Source of the DNA: Pengzhenrongella sicca
GTDB lineage: Bacteria > Actinomycetota > Actinomycetes > Actinomycetales > Cellulomonadaceae
Length of the DNA stretch: 64,000 nt
Direction: 5' to 3'
Assembly (NCBI RefSeq): GCF_017569225.1
Contig: NZ_CP071868.1
Coordinates: 186,001 to 250,000, forward strand
Shown here: one piece after another, positions 33,509-42,064 of the stretch
Position numbering within the stretch: position 1 is the first letter of the stretch
How the letters are laid out: each line of letters begins with the position of its first letter
Notes under the pieces: model-generated
The model's database searches: none
Seen by the model: only the letters and a program-made list of their open reading frames with translations
Told to the model about the DNA's origin: nothing
Made by a program: the position numbers and the translations under genes

Positions 33509-35213
33509 GATGACTGATTCCAAGGGTTCAGTGGTCTCGAGGGGTTCGCGGCTCAGAAGGGTGGGTCGTCGGGCTGGGGTGTGTGCAACCAGGGTCGGTC
33601 GGGTGGCGGGGGTTCGGGGTTGGCGTCGACGGAGGGCCGTTTGTAGCGGTGTTTGGTTGGTGAGGTCCACCAGGTGTCGCCGGTGGTGGTGTCGAGGTCG
33701 GGGTGCCAGCCGCCGTAGGTCTTGGCCCGGTGATGGTGACGACACAGCGAGTGCAGGTTCTCCGGACAGGTCTGCCCGCCAAGATCGGGATGCTCGTGGT
33801 CGTAGGGGTCGCGGTGGTCCAGGTCGCATCGCCACGCCGGCATCCGGCACCCCACGAACGTGCACGTTGTGTCCCGGGCCAGGACGGTGCCGGTCAGGTC
33901 GGCGCCGGGCCGGTACCCGCGCGGCCCGATCCCCGTCACGCACCCGGTGGCGGGGTCGGTGAAGATCCGCCGCCACGTCGCGTCCGCCGCGATCGCCCGC
34001 ACCAGATCCGCGGGGATCGGCCCGTACCCGGCCAGCTCCCCGGGCACCTCATCCAACCCCAACAACGTCGTCGCAGCCGCGGTCACCTGCAGGTGCGGGC
34101 GACGCCCCTGCTCCGTCTTCAAGACCCCGCCAGCCTTCGGAGTCCCGCCAGCCTGACCCGCCTGCCCGGGCTCCTGTCCCGCTGTGCCGGGTAGTGCGGT
34201 GGTGGGGGCGATGCCGTTGTCGAGGATGTCGGTGCAGAGGTCGGTCAGGGCGTCCGCGCGCCGGGCCGCGATCCCGCGTGGGTCGGCGGGGTCGGCGGAG
34301 GCGGCGATGGCGTCGATCGCGGTGTAGATCGTCATCGCGTCCTTGGCGGGTAGGTATGCGGTCAACCACGCCATCACCCCCGGCGCCGGGCTGACCCGCA
34401 CATACCGGTCGGCGGCGTCGCGGGCGCGCCGTTCGGCGACGGCGGCCGGGTTCACGGTCAGCTCGACCTTGCGCAGGCGCGCCTTCAACGCCGGCACCGT
34501 CAAACCCGCCGCGACCGGCAGCACCGCGTCCAGGACGGCGGCGGCCGCGTCGTCGTCGAGGTGCCCGACGCCGTCGACCAGGGCGGTGGCCTTGCGGTGA
34601 TCGATCACCCCGGCCGCCAACGCCTCATTCACCGCGGGCCAGGCCGCCAGCGAGGTGCCGAGACTGACCTTTGCCTCCGCCACCGACCGGGTCATCACCA
34701 GCACCGACGCGACCTCATCACCCACGAACTCACCCAGACGCTGGGCGTCGCGGCGGCGGGCGAGCTCGGCGATCATCTCGCCCTGCCGCGCCGCAGCCAG
34801 TGAGGTGACGCGTTCCCAGGCGGCGATCGCCTCGATCAACACCGCATCATGCACATCCCCCGGGCACAGACCCTCGAGCAGGTCCACCAACGGTGAGCCC
34901 GGCGCGTGCCCGAGCAGGGCCTCGGCCAATGCGATCTGATCGATCGGCCCCGCGATGCAGGACCCCGCGGCCGCGGCCTGCGCCAACGCCGCCCCCGCCT
35001 CCGCCATCACCCGCCCGAGCAACAGCCCGAACGTCACATCCACCGAGACCGATGTGGCGCCCGCGACCGCCGGGCCGGCCCCCGCCGGGCCCCCCGTTAC
35101 CTCGTCATCGCTCGGTTCGAACATGTGTACAGACTAGGACGGACCACCCACACGCACCCCACCCCGATCGCCCCGGAACCGAACAGTGCAGCAACTCTGT
35201 GGAATCAGTCATC
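33509..35213. mobile_element. DUF222-HNH element bounded by 14-bp inverted repeats
   Basis: GATGACTGATTCCA at 33509-33522 is repeated as its exact reverse complement at 35200-35213, and similarity continues inward imperfectly (AGGGTT versus AGAGTT). The interval contains only the DUF222-HNH gene. No target-site duplication is evident at the borders. 13E12-type DUF222 genes are repeated mobile-like elements in other actinobacteria, so this is probably a discrete insertion within the polysaccharide cluster. Confidence 0.6.
33553..35124 (-). CDS. DUF222 domain HNH endonuclease (13E12 repeat family)
   Basis: A 523-residue protein of the actinobacterial DUF222/13E12 family: a long alpha-helical DUF222 region (about 30-300), a Gly/Pro/Gln-rich linker and a C-terminal HNH nuclease fold (about 426-468). 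C426/C433 and the CPENLHSLCRHHH segment hold zinc, and D436-H437 in DLDHRDPYDH is the catalytic pair. TAGTCT six bases before ATG 35124 looks like a -10, implying a leaderless mRNA. These genes occur in many copies per genome. Their biology is poorly understood; the HNH motif appears intact. Confidence 0.9.
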   Translation of the reverse strand: MFEPSDDEVTGGPAGAGPAVAGATSVSVDVTFGLLLGRVMAEAGAALAQAAAAGSCIAGPIDQIALAEALLGHAPGSPLVDLLEGLCPGDVHDAVLIEAIAAWERVTSLAAARQGEMIAELARRRDAQRLGEFVGDEVASVLVMTRSVAEAKVSLGTSLAAWPAVNEALAAGVIDHRKATALVDGVGHLDDDAAAAVLDAVLPVAAGLTVPALKARLRKVELTVNPAAVAERRARDAADRYVRVSPAPGVMAWLTAYLPAKDAMTIYTAIDAIAASADPADPRGIAARRADALTDLCTDILDNGIAPTTALPGTAGQEPGQAGQAGGTPKAGGVLKTEQGRRPHLQVTAAATTLLGLDEVPGELAGYGPIPADLVRAIAADATWRRIFTDPATGCVTGIGPRGYRPGADLTGTVLARDTTCTFVGCRMPAWRCDLDHRDPYDHEHPDLGGQTCPENLHSLCRHHHRAKTYGGWHPDLDTTTGDTWWTSPTKHRYKRPSVDANPEPPPPDRPWLHTPQPDDPPF

Positions 35214-35255
35214 GAGTCGGGCTGCGGCGTGCGGCCGGGCCCTCGGGTGGCGTGG

Positions 35256-36668
35256 TCAGGCCGCGCGACTCGCCTGCTCGGCCGGGGCCGCCGCGTCGGG
35301 CGCGCCGTCGCGGCGGCGCGGCACGCCGATCCCGACGAGGCCGAGCAGAAGGAAGGCGATAAACGTCGCCTGCTGGAAAGAGAAGATGTCGAACGTCCCT
35401 GCGGCGACGCCGAGGCCGAGCAGCCCGGCGCACAGCGCGCCGTTCAGGCTGCGCTCCGCGGAGCCCCGCGGCAGGCGGGACGCGCTGTGCGCGGCGAGGG
35501 CGGCCCCGCCGCCGAGGAGCACGACCATGCCCAGCATGCCGACGAGCCCGTCGCGGACCAGGGTGCCGAGCCACTGGTTGTCGAGCACGCTGACGGTGGT
35601 GCGCTCGAACAACGGGCCGTTGCCCAGCCACGGGGACTCCTCGAACTGCGCGATGACGCTCGAGTAGTCGTTCAGCCGGCCCTGGATGCTGTTGTCGCTG
35701 GAGCTGTTGAGCACGAGGTCGGACAGGATGCCGACGATCTCGGGGGCGAGCACGACGCCCCCGACCGCGATCGCCGCGCCGATGACGAGGACCGTCCACC
35801 GGTGGGCCGGGCGCAGGAAGACGAGCATCACGCACGTGGTCACGACCACCGTCAGCAGCCCGGACCGGGAGAAGCCCAGCGGGATGCCGAGCAGCACCAC
35901 GACGGCGCCCGCCGCCGCCCCGAGCCGCGCGGCCTTGGACCGGGCGTGCACGGCGAGATGGATCATCAGCGGGAGGACGATCGCGAGCACGACGGAGTAC
36001 TCCAGCGGGCTCGAGGTCGAGCCGGAGACCCGGTTCATCCCGAGCCGGTCGACCACCCCCATCGGCGGGACGACGGTGGTCGTGAACGGCAGCCGGATGA
36101 CCTCCGACCAGGCGTTGATCACCCCGAAGTACTGCAGCGCGCCGACGCTCACGCACACCACCGCACCCACCGCGAGCAGGCCGACGAGCACATGCGCCAG
36201 GCGGAGATCGTCGACGATCGACGCCGCCAGCAGGGCGAGCCCGGTCCCGGAGACGACGATGAGCACCGAGCGGTTGATCTCCGCGCTCTCGGGGCCGGTC
36301 ATCGTGTGCAGGTGCGCCGTTGCCCACGCGAAGACGATGAAGGCCAGGTAGGCGACCGCGATCGCGGCGACCGGCCGCGGCCAGCGCCGCTCGTCGACGC
36401 GCAGGAAGGCCGCGAGCACCAGGAAGAACGCGAGGAGCCCCAGCAACCGCAGGGGGGTTCCGTTGGACCGTAGCGGCCCGACGAGGGCGAGCTCTCCCGG
36501 CAGGATGAGAAACAGGGCGTACGCGCACCAGAGCACGGCCACGGGCCGGCGTGCACGGACGGTCGGGGCAGAGCTCGGAGCTGGGCTGAGTGGCTGCAAG
36601 GCCGGGTTCTCCCCGCGGTCGGGTGGCGTCCAGTCGGGGCACCTTATCCGCTTTTGCCCTGATCGCAC
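35256..36668 (-). CDS. O-antigen ligase/polymerase-like membrane protein
   Basis: A polytopic protein of up to 470 residues with about a dozen hydrophobic helices, a large extracytoplasmic loop (about 300-360: SSSDNSIQGRLNDYSSVIAQ, then PWLGNGPLFE) and a C-terminal pair of helices. This is the layout of the Wzy/O-antigen ligase (PF04932) family, including the typical arginine-containing loop. It would polymerise or ligate repeat units outside the membrane. The GTG at 36668 is uncertain because the first 40 residues are Pro/Arg-rich; a start near the first helix is possible. It is oriented away from the divergent GT4 gene. Confidence 0.8.
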   Translation of the reverse strand: MRSGQKRIRCPDWTPPDRGENPALQPLSPAPSSAPTVRARRPVAVLWCAYALFLILPGELALVGPLRSNGTPLRLLGLLAFFLVLAAFLRVDERRWPRPVAAIAVAYLAFIVFAWATAHLHTMTGPESAEINRSVLIVVSGTGLALLAASIVDDLRLAHVLVGLLAVGAVVCVSVGALQYFGVINAWSEVIRLPFTTTVVPPMGVVDRLGMNRVSGSTSSPLEYSVVLAIVLPLMIHLAVHARSKAARLGAAAGAVVVLLGIPLGFSRSGLLTVVVTTCVMLVFLRPAHRWTVLVIGAAIAVGGVVLAPEIVGILSDLVLNSSSDNSIQGRLNDYSSVIAQFEESPWLGNGPLFERTTVSVLDNQWLGTLVRDGLVGMLGMVVLLGGGAALAAHSASRLPRGSAERSLNGALCAGLLGLGVAAGTFDIFSFQQATFIAFLLLGLVGIGVPRRRDGAPDAAAPAEQASRAA

Positions 36669-36851
36669 CGACGGGCTCGGGTGAAAGGCAGTGACACGCC
36701 CTCGTCACCGAGTGTTCACACAACCGATCCGGCCCAAATCTCGCAATCGGCCAGACCCGCGCTACCTTGGTAACTGCACGCAGTCCACTTTGCCCCGCAT
36801 TCAGCCGACGACGCCCTTGGCGTCGCCTGGGTGTCAGGTGAGGAGAACCCC

Positions 36852-37922
36852 GTGAGAGTGGCTCTGGCACACGACTACTTGACCCAGCATGGCGGCGCCG
36901 AGCGAGTCGCGCTGCTGCTGACCCGGATCTTTCCGGGCGCACCGCTGTACACCAGCGTGTACAGCTCCGGGAGCACCTACGAGGGCTTCAAGGACGTCGA
37001 GGTTCGCACGTCGCGCCTGCAGCGCGTGGGCGCGTTCCGTCGCGATCCCCGCCTCGCGCTGCTCGCGCTGCCGCACGCGTGGCGGTCGATGCACGTGGCC
37101 GACGCGGACGTCGTCATCGCCAGCTCGACCGGCTGGTCCCACGGCATCTCGGTGCCCGCGCACACCCGCAAGGTCGTCTACTGCCACAACCCGCCGCGCT
37201 GGCTCTACCAGCCGGGGGACTACATGCCGAACCGCTACCTGCGGGGCGTCGTGTCCGCGGCGACGCCGTACCTCAAGGGGTGGGACCGCTCGGCGGCCGC
37301 GTCGGCCGACCTCTACGTCGTCAACTCCACCAGCGTGGCCCGGCGGGTCAAGGCCGCCTACGGCATCGAGGCGGAGGTGCTGCACCCGCCCGTCGCGATG
37401 GACGCCGACGCCGAGCAGGAGCCGGTGCCCGGCATCGAGCCCGGCTACTGGCTGACGATCGCCCGCGGGCGCGGGTACAAGAACACCCAGGCCGTCATCG
37501 ACGGCACCCGGGCCCTGCCGGGCGCGCGCCTGGTGATCGCGGGGAGCGCCAGCCGGGAGCTCGGCGCCGGCGAGGACCACGTGAGCGCGGTCGGGATCGT
37601 GTCCGACGCCCAGCTGCGGTGGCTGTACGCGAACGCCCGCGGGCTCGTGTCCGTCTCGCAGGAGGACTTCGGGCTGACGCCGCTCGAGGCCAACGCGTTC
37701 GGCACGCCGGTCGCCGTCCTGCGGGCTGGTGGCTTCCTCGACAGCACGGCGGAGGGCGTCTCCGGGACGTTCATCGAGGCCCCCACGGCGAACGCGGTGC
37801 GGGACACCCTGCGCGACTTCCCGGAGTTCACCCCGGAGCTGGTGCGCAAGCACGCCGCCAACTTCTCCGAGGACGTCTTCTCGGCCCGGCTGCGGGAGAT
37901 CGCCTCGTTCGCCCTCGTCTAG
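36852..37922 (+). CDS. Glycosyltransferase family 4
   Basis: A 356-residue GT4 protein, similar to mannosyl/rhamnosyltransferases of the WbaZ group. It has VALAHDYLTQHGGAERV at the N-terminus, YCHNPPRWLYQPGDY and VVNSTSVARRVKAAYG in the middle, and SVSQEDFGLTPLEANAFGTPV with the paired glutamates of the donor site. GTG 36852 has AGGAG six bases upstream; the longer frame from 36831 is discounted. Two tandem repeats duplicate its stop codon. Confidence 0.9.
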   Translation: MRVALAHDYLTQHGGAERVALLLTRIFPGAPLYTSVYSSGSTYEGFKDVEVRTSRLQRVGAFRRDPRLALLALPHAWRSMHVADADVVIASSTGWSHGISVPAHTRKVVYCHNPPRWLYQPGDYMPNRYLRGVVSAATPYLKGWDRSAAASADLYVVNSTSVARRVKAAYGIEAEVLHPPVAMDADAEQEPVPGIEPGYWLTIARGRGYKNTQAVIDGTRALPGARLVIAGSASRELGAGEDHVSAVGIVSDAQLRWLYANARGLVSVSQEDFGLTPLEANAFGTPVAVLRAGGFLDSTAEGVSGTFIEAPTANAVRDTLRDFPEFTPELVRKHAANFSEDVFSARLREIASFALV

Positions 37923-37967
37923 CAGCGGGACCTCTCGTCTAGCAGCGGCCCGCTCGTGGAGCAGCGG
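37914..37967 (+). repeat. Tandem repeats across the GT4 stop codon
   Basis: CTCGTCTAGCAGCGG occurs at 37914-37928 and 37934-37948, with a diverged third copy (CTCGTGGAGCAGCGG) at 37953-37967. The gene's TAG is within the first unit. The spacing is 20 then 19 nt. Confidence 0.85.
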
Positions 37968-37972
37968 CCTGC

Positions 37973-39556
37973 TCAGCCCGCGCCGGCGCCGGCGTCAAGC
38001 CAGACCGCGGTCGCCGGCGGGACGGTGGCGCCGTCCGCCCCGAGCGGTCCGGACGCGGCCGCCAGCACCGCCCCCGTCCCGGCGGGCAGCAACCGGGCCA
38101 GCGCCCACGCGCGCGCCGACGCGTTGAGCACGACGAGCACCCCGGCCCGCCGCAGCACGAGGGTGCCGGGCGGCGACGGCAGCCACTGGACGGCGTCGTC
38201 CGCCGCGGACCAGAGCGCGCGGCGCGCGGCGATCGCCCGGTGCAGCACGCCCCACGGCGAGCCCGGGTCCGCCTCCTGGGCGTCGCGGGCCCGCGCTCCC
38301 CAGCCCGGCGGCGTCGGCAGCCACGGGCGCCCGGCGGTGAACCCGTGCCCGGGGGCGTCGTCGGTCCACGGCAGCGGGATGCGCGCGCCGTCGCGGCTGG
38401 GCAGCCGCCCGTGCGTGCGCACCGCCTGCGGGTCCTGCCAGTCGGCCGGCGCCACCGCGACCTGCGGGAGGCCGAGCTCGTCGCCGGCGTACAGGTAGAA
38501 CGCGCCGGGCAGCGCGAGCAGGAACAGGTGCAGGGCGAGTGCGGCGGCCCGGCCACGCCCGGTCGCGACGCGCGTCGAGTCGTGGTTGCCCAGCACCCAG
38601 GCCGGCAGCGCGCCGACCCGCCCGTGGGCGTCGAGCTGCGTGGTCACGGCGCGCCGGATCGCCGCCGCGGACCACGGGGCGCCGAGCAGCGAGAACGCGA
38701 ACGCCTGGCCGAGCTCGTCGGCGCGCGCGAACGCCGCCGTCCGGTCCGGCGGCCCCCACGCCTCCGCGACCGCGAACAGGTCGGGCCGCGCGGCGTCGAG
38801 CACGTCCCGCCACGAGCGGTAGATGCGGTGCACCTCGGGCCGGTCCCAGTGCGGGTGCGGGGCGCCGCGGCGCACCTCGCCGTAGGCGGGGTCTTTCGCG
38901 AGCCCGCCCGCGACGTCGACCCGGAACCCGTCGACCCCCCGCGCCGCCCAGAACCGGAGCGTGGCCGCGAAGTCCGACCGGACGTCGTCGTCGGCCCAGT
39001 TGAGGTCGGGCTGCTCGGGCGCGAACAGGTGCAGGTACCACTCGCCGTCGGGCAGGCGCGTCCAGGCCGGACCCCCGAACATGGAGGTCCACCCCGTCGG
39101 CGGCAGCTCCCCGCCGGGCCCGCGCCCCGGCCGCACGTGGAACCGGCGCCGGGCCGGCGAGCCGGGCGGGGCGGCGACCGCCGCGCGGAACCACGGGTGC
39201 TCGCTCGAGACGTGGTTGGGCACGAGGTCGACGACGACGCCGAGCCCGAGCGCGTGCGCCCGCGCCAGGAGAGCGTCGAAGGCCGCGAGGTCGCCGAACA
39301 GCGGGTCCACGCCGCGGTGGTCCGCGACGTCGTACCCGTGGTCGGCCTGCGGCGACGGGTAGAACGGCGTGAGCCAGAGCGCGTCGACCCCGAGGCGGGC
39401 CACCGCGTCGAGGTGCGCGGTGACCCCCGCGAGGTCGCCGACGCCGTCGCCGTCGGAGTCCGCGAACGAGCGGACGTAGACCTGGTAGACGACGGCGCGG
39501 CGCCACCAGCCCGGCGGGCGGGACCGGGGCGCCGCCGGGGTGGCCGCCCGCGTCAG
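37973..39556 (-). CDS. Glycoside hydrolase family 13 (alpha-glucosidase-type)
   Basis: An alpha-amylase-superfamily enzyme. The four conserved regions are visible: VVDLVPNH (I), GFRVDVAGG with the nucleophilic Asp (II), FAVAEAWGP with the acid/base Glu (III) and VLGNHDSTR (IV). Details such as NHVSSEHPWF fit oligo-1,6-/alpha-glucosidases. The first barrel strand (RRAVVYQVYVRSFADSDGDG) is encoded upstream of the only canonical start, GTG 39403. From there back into the previous gene no ATG, GTG or TTG occurs in frame, leaving CTG 39556 as the nearest candidate. It has no signal peptide, so it acts in the cytosol on imported oligosaccharides. It is the last gene of the ABC operon. Confidence 0.82.
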   Translation of the reverse strand: MTRAATPAAPRSRPPGWWRRAVVYQVYVRSFADSDGDGVGDLAGVTAHLDAVARLGVDALWLTPFYPSPQADHGYDVADHRGVDPLFGDLAAFDALLARAHALGLGVVVDLVPNHVSSEHPWFRAAVAAPPGSPARRRFHVRPGRGPGGELPPTGWTSMFGGPAWTRLPDGEWYLHLFAPEQPDLNWADDDVRSDFAATLRFWAARGVDGFRVDVAGGLAKDPAYGEVRRGAPHPHWDRPEVHRIYRSWRDVLDAARPDLFAVAEAWGPPDRTAAFARADELGQAFAFSLLGAPWSAAAIRRAVTTQLDAHGRVGALPAWVLGNHDSTRVATGRGRAAALALHLFLLALPGAFYLYAGDELGLPQVAVAPADWQDPQAVRTHGRLPSRDGARIPLPWTDDAPGHGFTAGRPWLPTPPGWGARARDAQEADPGSPWGVLHRAIAARRALWSAADDAVQWLPSPPGTLVLRRAGVLVVLNASARAWALARLLPAGTGAVLAAASGPLGADGATVPPATAVWLDAGAGAG

Positions 39557-39560
39557 GGGT

Positions 39561-41153
39561 TCACGGCCGGCCGTCGGCGTACCCGGCGCCGAACTCCTCC
39601 ATCGCGATGAGCGGGCGGACCGTGCGTTCGACCGCCCCGCGCGTGAACGCCGTCTTGAGCATGTCCTTGCCGAGGACGTTGCCGAGCACGCCCATGACGA
39701 TGCCCTGGTCGAGGGACAGGTAGCGCTGCGCCTGGGTGTTGCTGCGGACGGCGACGGCGTCGTAGAAGCCGCCGGTGCCGTACGCCCCGAGGGTCGTCTC
39801 GATCCTCGTCAGGTTGTCCATCGACTCGCGCGGCGCGTACGGCAGCGCGAGGAACGCCGCGTGCGGGGTCACCACGCCGTCGCCGAACGTCGGCTCGGGC
39901 TGGCCCGGGGCCGGGTTGGTGGCCGGGCGGCACTGGTCGTAGCCCAGGTCGACGTTCGTCTTCTCCTCGTCGGAGTAGTAGCCCTCGGGGTTCATGCCGA
40001 TCTGGTCCACGCCGTACTCGCGGTAGCCGCCGAACGGGTCGCTCGCGGGCGAGAAGCCCCAGAAGCCGTAGCCGGCCTGGTCCATGCCGTGCTGGATCTG
40101 CGCGCGGACGGCGAGCGGGTGGTTGACGCCCCAGCTCTTCGGGCCCCACGTCGCCTCGGGGACGAACAGGTCGGGCATGAGCTCCTCGAACATGGTGCCG
40201 CCCCAGGTCGGGACGATGTTCATGCCGCGATACGGGAAGGCGCCCTCGAAGACGTCGACGCCGAGGTAGCTCTTCGTCTCGCCGACCGGCCGGGTCTCGA
40301 GCCAGGACCAGTCGCAGCTGGCCGGGAACGTCCGGCTCGTGGCGAAGTAGGCCTCGGCGGGGATCTGGCCGCGCGCGATGCCGATGTACGTCACGATGCG
40401 CGGTTCGGAGTTGAGGATGTCGTAGTGGTGGCAGGTGAACTGGACCGCGGTGCCGTTCGCGAGGGTGCCCGGGCACGCCGTGCCGCTCGGCGGGTCGGCC
40501 CAGAAGCCGCCGTAGACCATGCCGGGCCGCTCGCCCCCGAACTGGTTCAGGTCGTAGAACGCGCCGAAGTCCATCCCCGCGAGCACCCGGTCGGCCTGCC
40601 GGCGCACGGCCGGCTCGGCGGCGCGCACGACCATCAGGGCCGCCGCGAACCACCCGTTGTCGACGCTCGACAGGAACGGGTCGATCGTCTCGCCGCTGGC
40701 TGGGAACGTCGTGAGCTTGGCGCCCGTCGACTCGTCGTACCAGTTGTAGAACATGCCGCTCGGCTCGTGCCGCTCCATCCCCTCGATCGTCGTGAGGGTC
40801 TGCCGGAGCCGCTTCGTGGCCTCGCGGGAGCTGATCAGGTCGAGCTCCTCGGCCACGACGGTGCTCCACAGGTACGCGCCGATGTTGGTCGGCGAGGTGT
40901 AGCCGGACCGGGAGGCGGCGTCGAGGTCGCCCTCGATGTTGTCGGCCGGCAGCCCGGTCGTCTCGTCGGTCATCGCCGCGAACGACGCCCAGGTGTCGGC
41001 GGCCCAGCGCTTGAGCTCGGCGCGGTCGGCCCGGGTCAGGCCGGCACCGCCCGGGCGGGAGTCCTCGCGTGGCCCGCCGGCGATCGCGGGGGTGGCCGCG
41101 GCGGCCAGCAGGCAAGCCGCGGTGGCGGCGGCGAGCAGGGGACGGAGTCTCAT
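39561..41153 (-). CDS. Secreted glucoamylase-like (PF10091-type) glucan hydrolase
   Basis: A 530-residue exported protein with a signal peptide (MRLRPLLAAATAACLLAAAA, cleavage after AIA at 25). The body matches the glycoamylase-like alpha/alpha-barrel family: SPTNIGAYLWSTVVAEELDL, FYNWYDESTGAKL, SSVDNGWFAAALMVVRAA, GGTMFEELMPDLFVPE, YGFWGFSPASDPFGGY and VVTPHAAFLALPYAPRE. Characterised relatives include beta-1,2-glucanases, so the natural substrate may not be starch. It precedes the GH13 gene and follows the permease genes. It probably generates oligosaccharides outside the cell for the adjacent transporter. Confidence 0.85.
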   Translation of the reverse strand: MRLRPLLAAATAACLLAAAATPAIAGGPREDSRPGGAGLTRADRAELKRWAADTWASFAAMTDETTGLPADNIEGDLDAASRSGYTSPTNIGAYLWSTVVAEELDLISSREATKRLRQTLTTIEGMERHEPSGMFYNWYDESTGAKLTTFPASGETIDPFLSSVDNGWFAAALMVVRAAEPAVRRQADRVLAGMDFGAFYDLNQFGGERPGMVYGGFWADPPSGTACPGTLANGTAVQFTCHHYDILNSEPRIVTYIGIARGQIPAEAYFATSRTFPASCDWSWLETRPVGETKSYLGVDVFEGAFPYRGMNIVPTWGGTMFEELMPDLFVPEATWGPKSWGVNHPLAVRAQIQHGMDQAGYGFWGFSPASDPFGGYREYGVDQIGMNPEGYYSDEEKTNVDLGYDQCRPATNPAPGQPEPTFGDGVVTPHAAFLALPYAPRESMDNLTRIETTLGAYGTGGFYDAVAVRSNTQAQRYLSLDQGIVMGVLGNVLGKDMLKTAFTRGAVERTVRPLIAMEEFGAGYADGRP

Positions 41154-41164
41154 CGTTGAGCCCT

Positions 41165-42064
41165 TCACTTGATGCCGGTGGTGGCGATTCCCTGGATGAT
41201 GTGCTTCTGCAAGATGAGGAAGACGAGCACGACGGGCGCGACGACGGCGACGGCGCCGGCGAGCATCAGGCCGTAGTTGTTCTCGTTCTGGCCCACGCTG
41301 TACAGCGCGAGCGCGACGGGCAGCGTGTACTTGTCCTCGCTGCTCGCGACGACCAGGGGCCAGAGGAAGTTGTTCCACGACCCGAGGAACGTCAGGATGC
41401 CGAGCGTCGCCAGGGCGGGCTTGCACAGCGGCAGGATGATCTGGGCGAAGATGCGGAACTCGCCCGCCCCGTCGATCCGGCCGGCGTCGATGAGCTCGTC
41501 GGGCAGGGCGCTGATGAACTGCCGCATGAGGAACACCCCGAACGGTCCCGCCAGGAACGGCAGGATCAGGCCGGCGTACGTGTCGACCAGGCCGAGCCGG
41601 CTGACCAGCACGAACAGCGGGACGAGCATCACGATGCCGGGGATCATCATCGTGCCGAGCACGATCCGGAACAGCCAGGCGCGGCCCCAGAAGTCGATCT
41701 TGGCGAAGGCGTAGCCGAGCATCGAGCAGAACACGAGGTTGCCGAGCGTCACGAACACCGCGACGACGGCCGAGTTGGTGAAGAACTGCGGGAAGTCCAA
41801 CCGCGTGAACAGCTCAGTGAAGTTCTCGAGCGTGAACGTCTGCGGCCACCAGGTCGGCGGGTTCGCCCGGATCTCCGCCTCGGGCTTGAGCGAGCTCAAC
41901 GCCATCCAGACGAACGGCGTGACCATGACCACGAGGCCGACGCCGAGGGTGAGGTACAGCCACCACTGCGGCCGCGCCTCGCCGATGGCGACGGTCCTTG
42001 TCTTGTTCTGCTTGACGGCAGGCGTCGAGGTCGGGTCCTGCGTGTCGCGCATGACGGTGCTCAT
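41165..42064 (-). CDS. Carbohydrate ABC transporter permease (MalG-type)
   Basis: A 299-residue inner-membrane subunit with six hydrophobic helices and the EAA loop near residue 190 (ELIDAGRIDGAGEFRIF). The C-terminal IIQGIATTGIK is a typical MalG-family ending. ATG 42064 overlaps the stop of the partner permease (ATGA). No ATPase gene is present, so a shared MsiK-like ATPase encoded elsewhere is expected. Confidence 0.94.
   Translation of the reverse strand: MSTVMRDTQDPTSTPAVKQNKTRTVAIGEARPQWWLYLTLGVGLVVMVTPFVWMALSSLKPEAEIRANPPTWWPQTFTLENFTELFTRLDFPQFFTNSAVVAVFVTLGNLVFCSMLGYAFAKIDFWGRAWLFRIVLGTMMIPGIVMLVPLFVLVSRLGLVDTYAGLILPFLAGPFGVFLMRQFISALPDELIDAGRIDGAGEFRIFAQIILPLCKPALATLGILTFLGSWNNFLWPLVVASSEDKYTLPVALALYSVGQNENNYGLMLAGAVAVVAPVVLVFLILQKHIIQGIATTGIK

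Noticed and set aside
38240-39610. Plus-strand frame opposite the GH13 gene
   Set aside because: Antisense shadow with Arg/Val/Glu-rich translation; the minus strand carries all four GH13 catalytic motifs.
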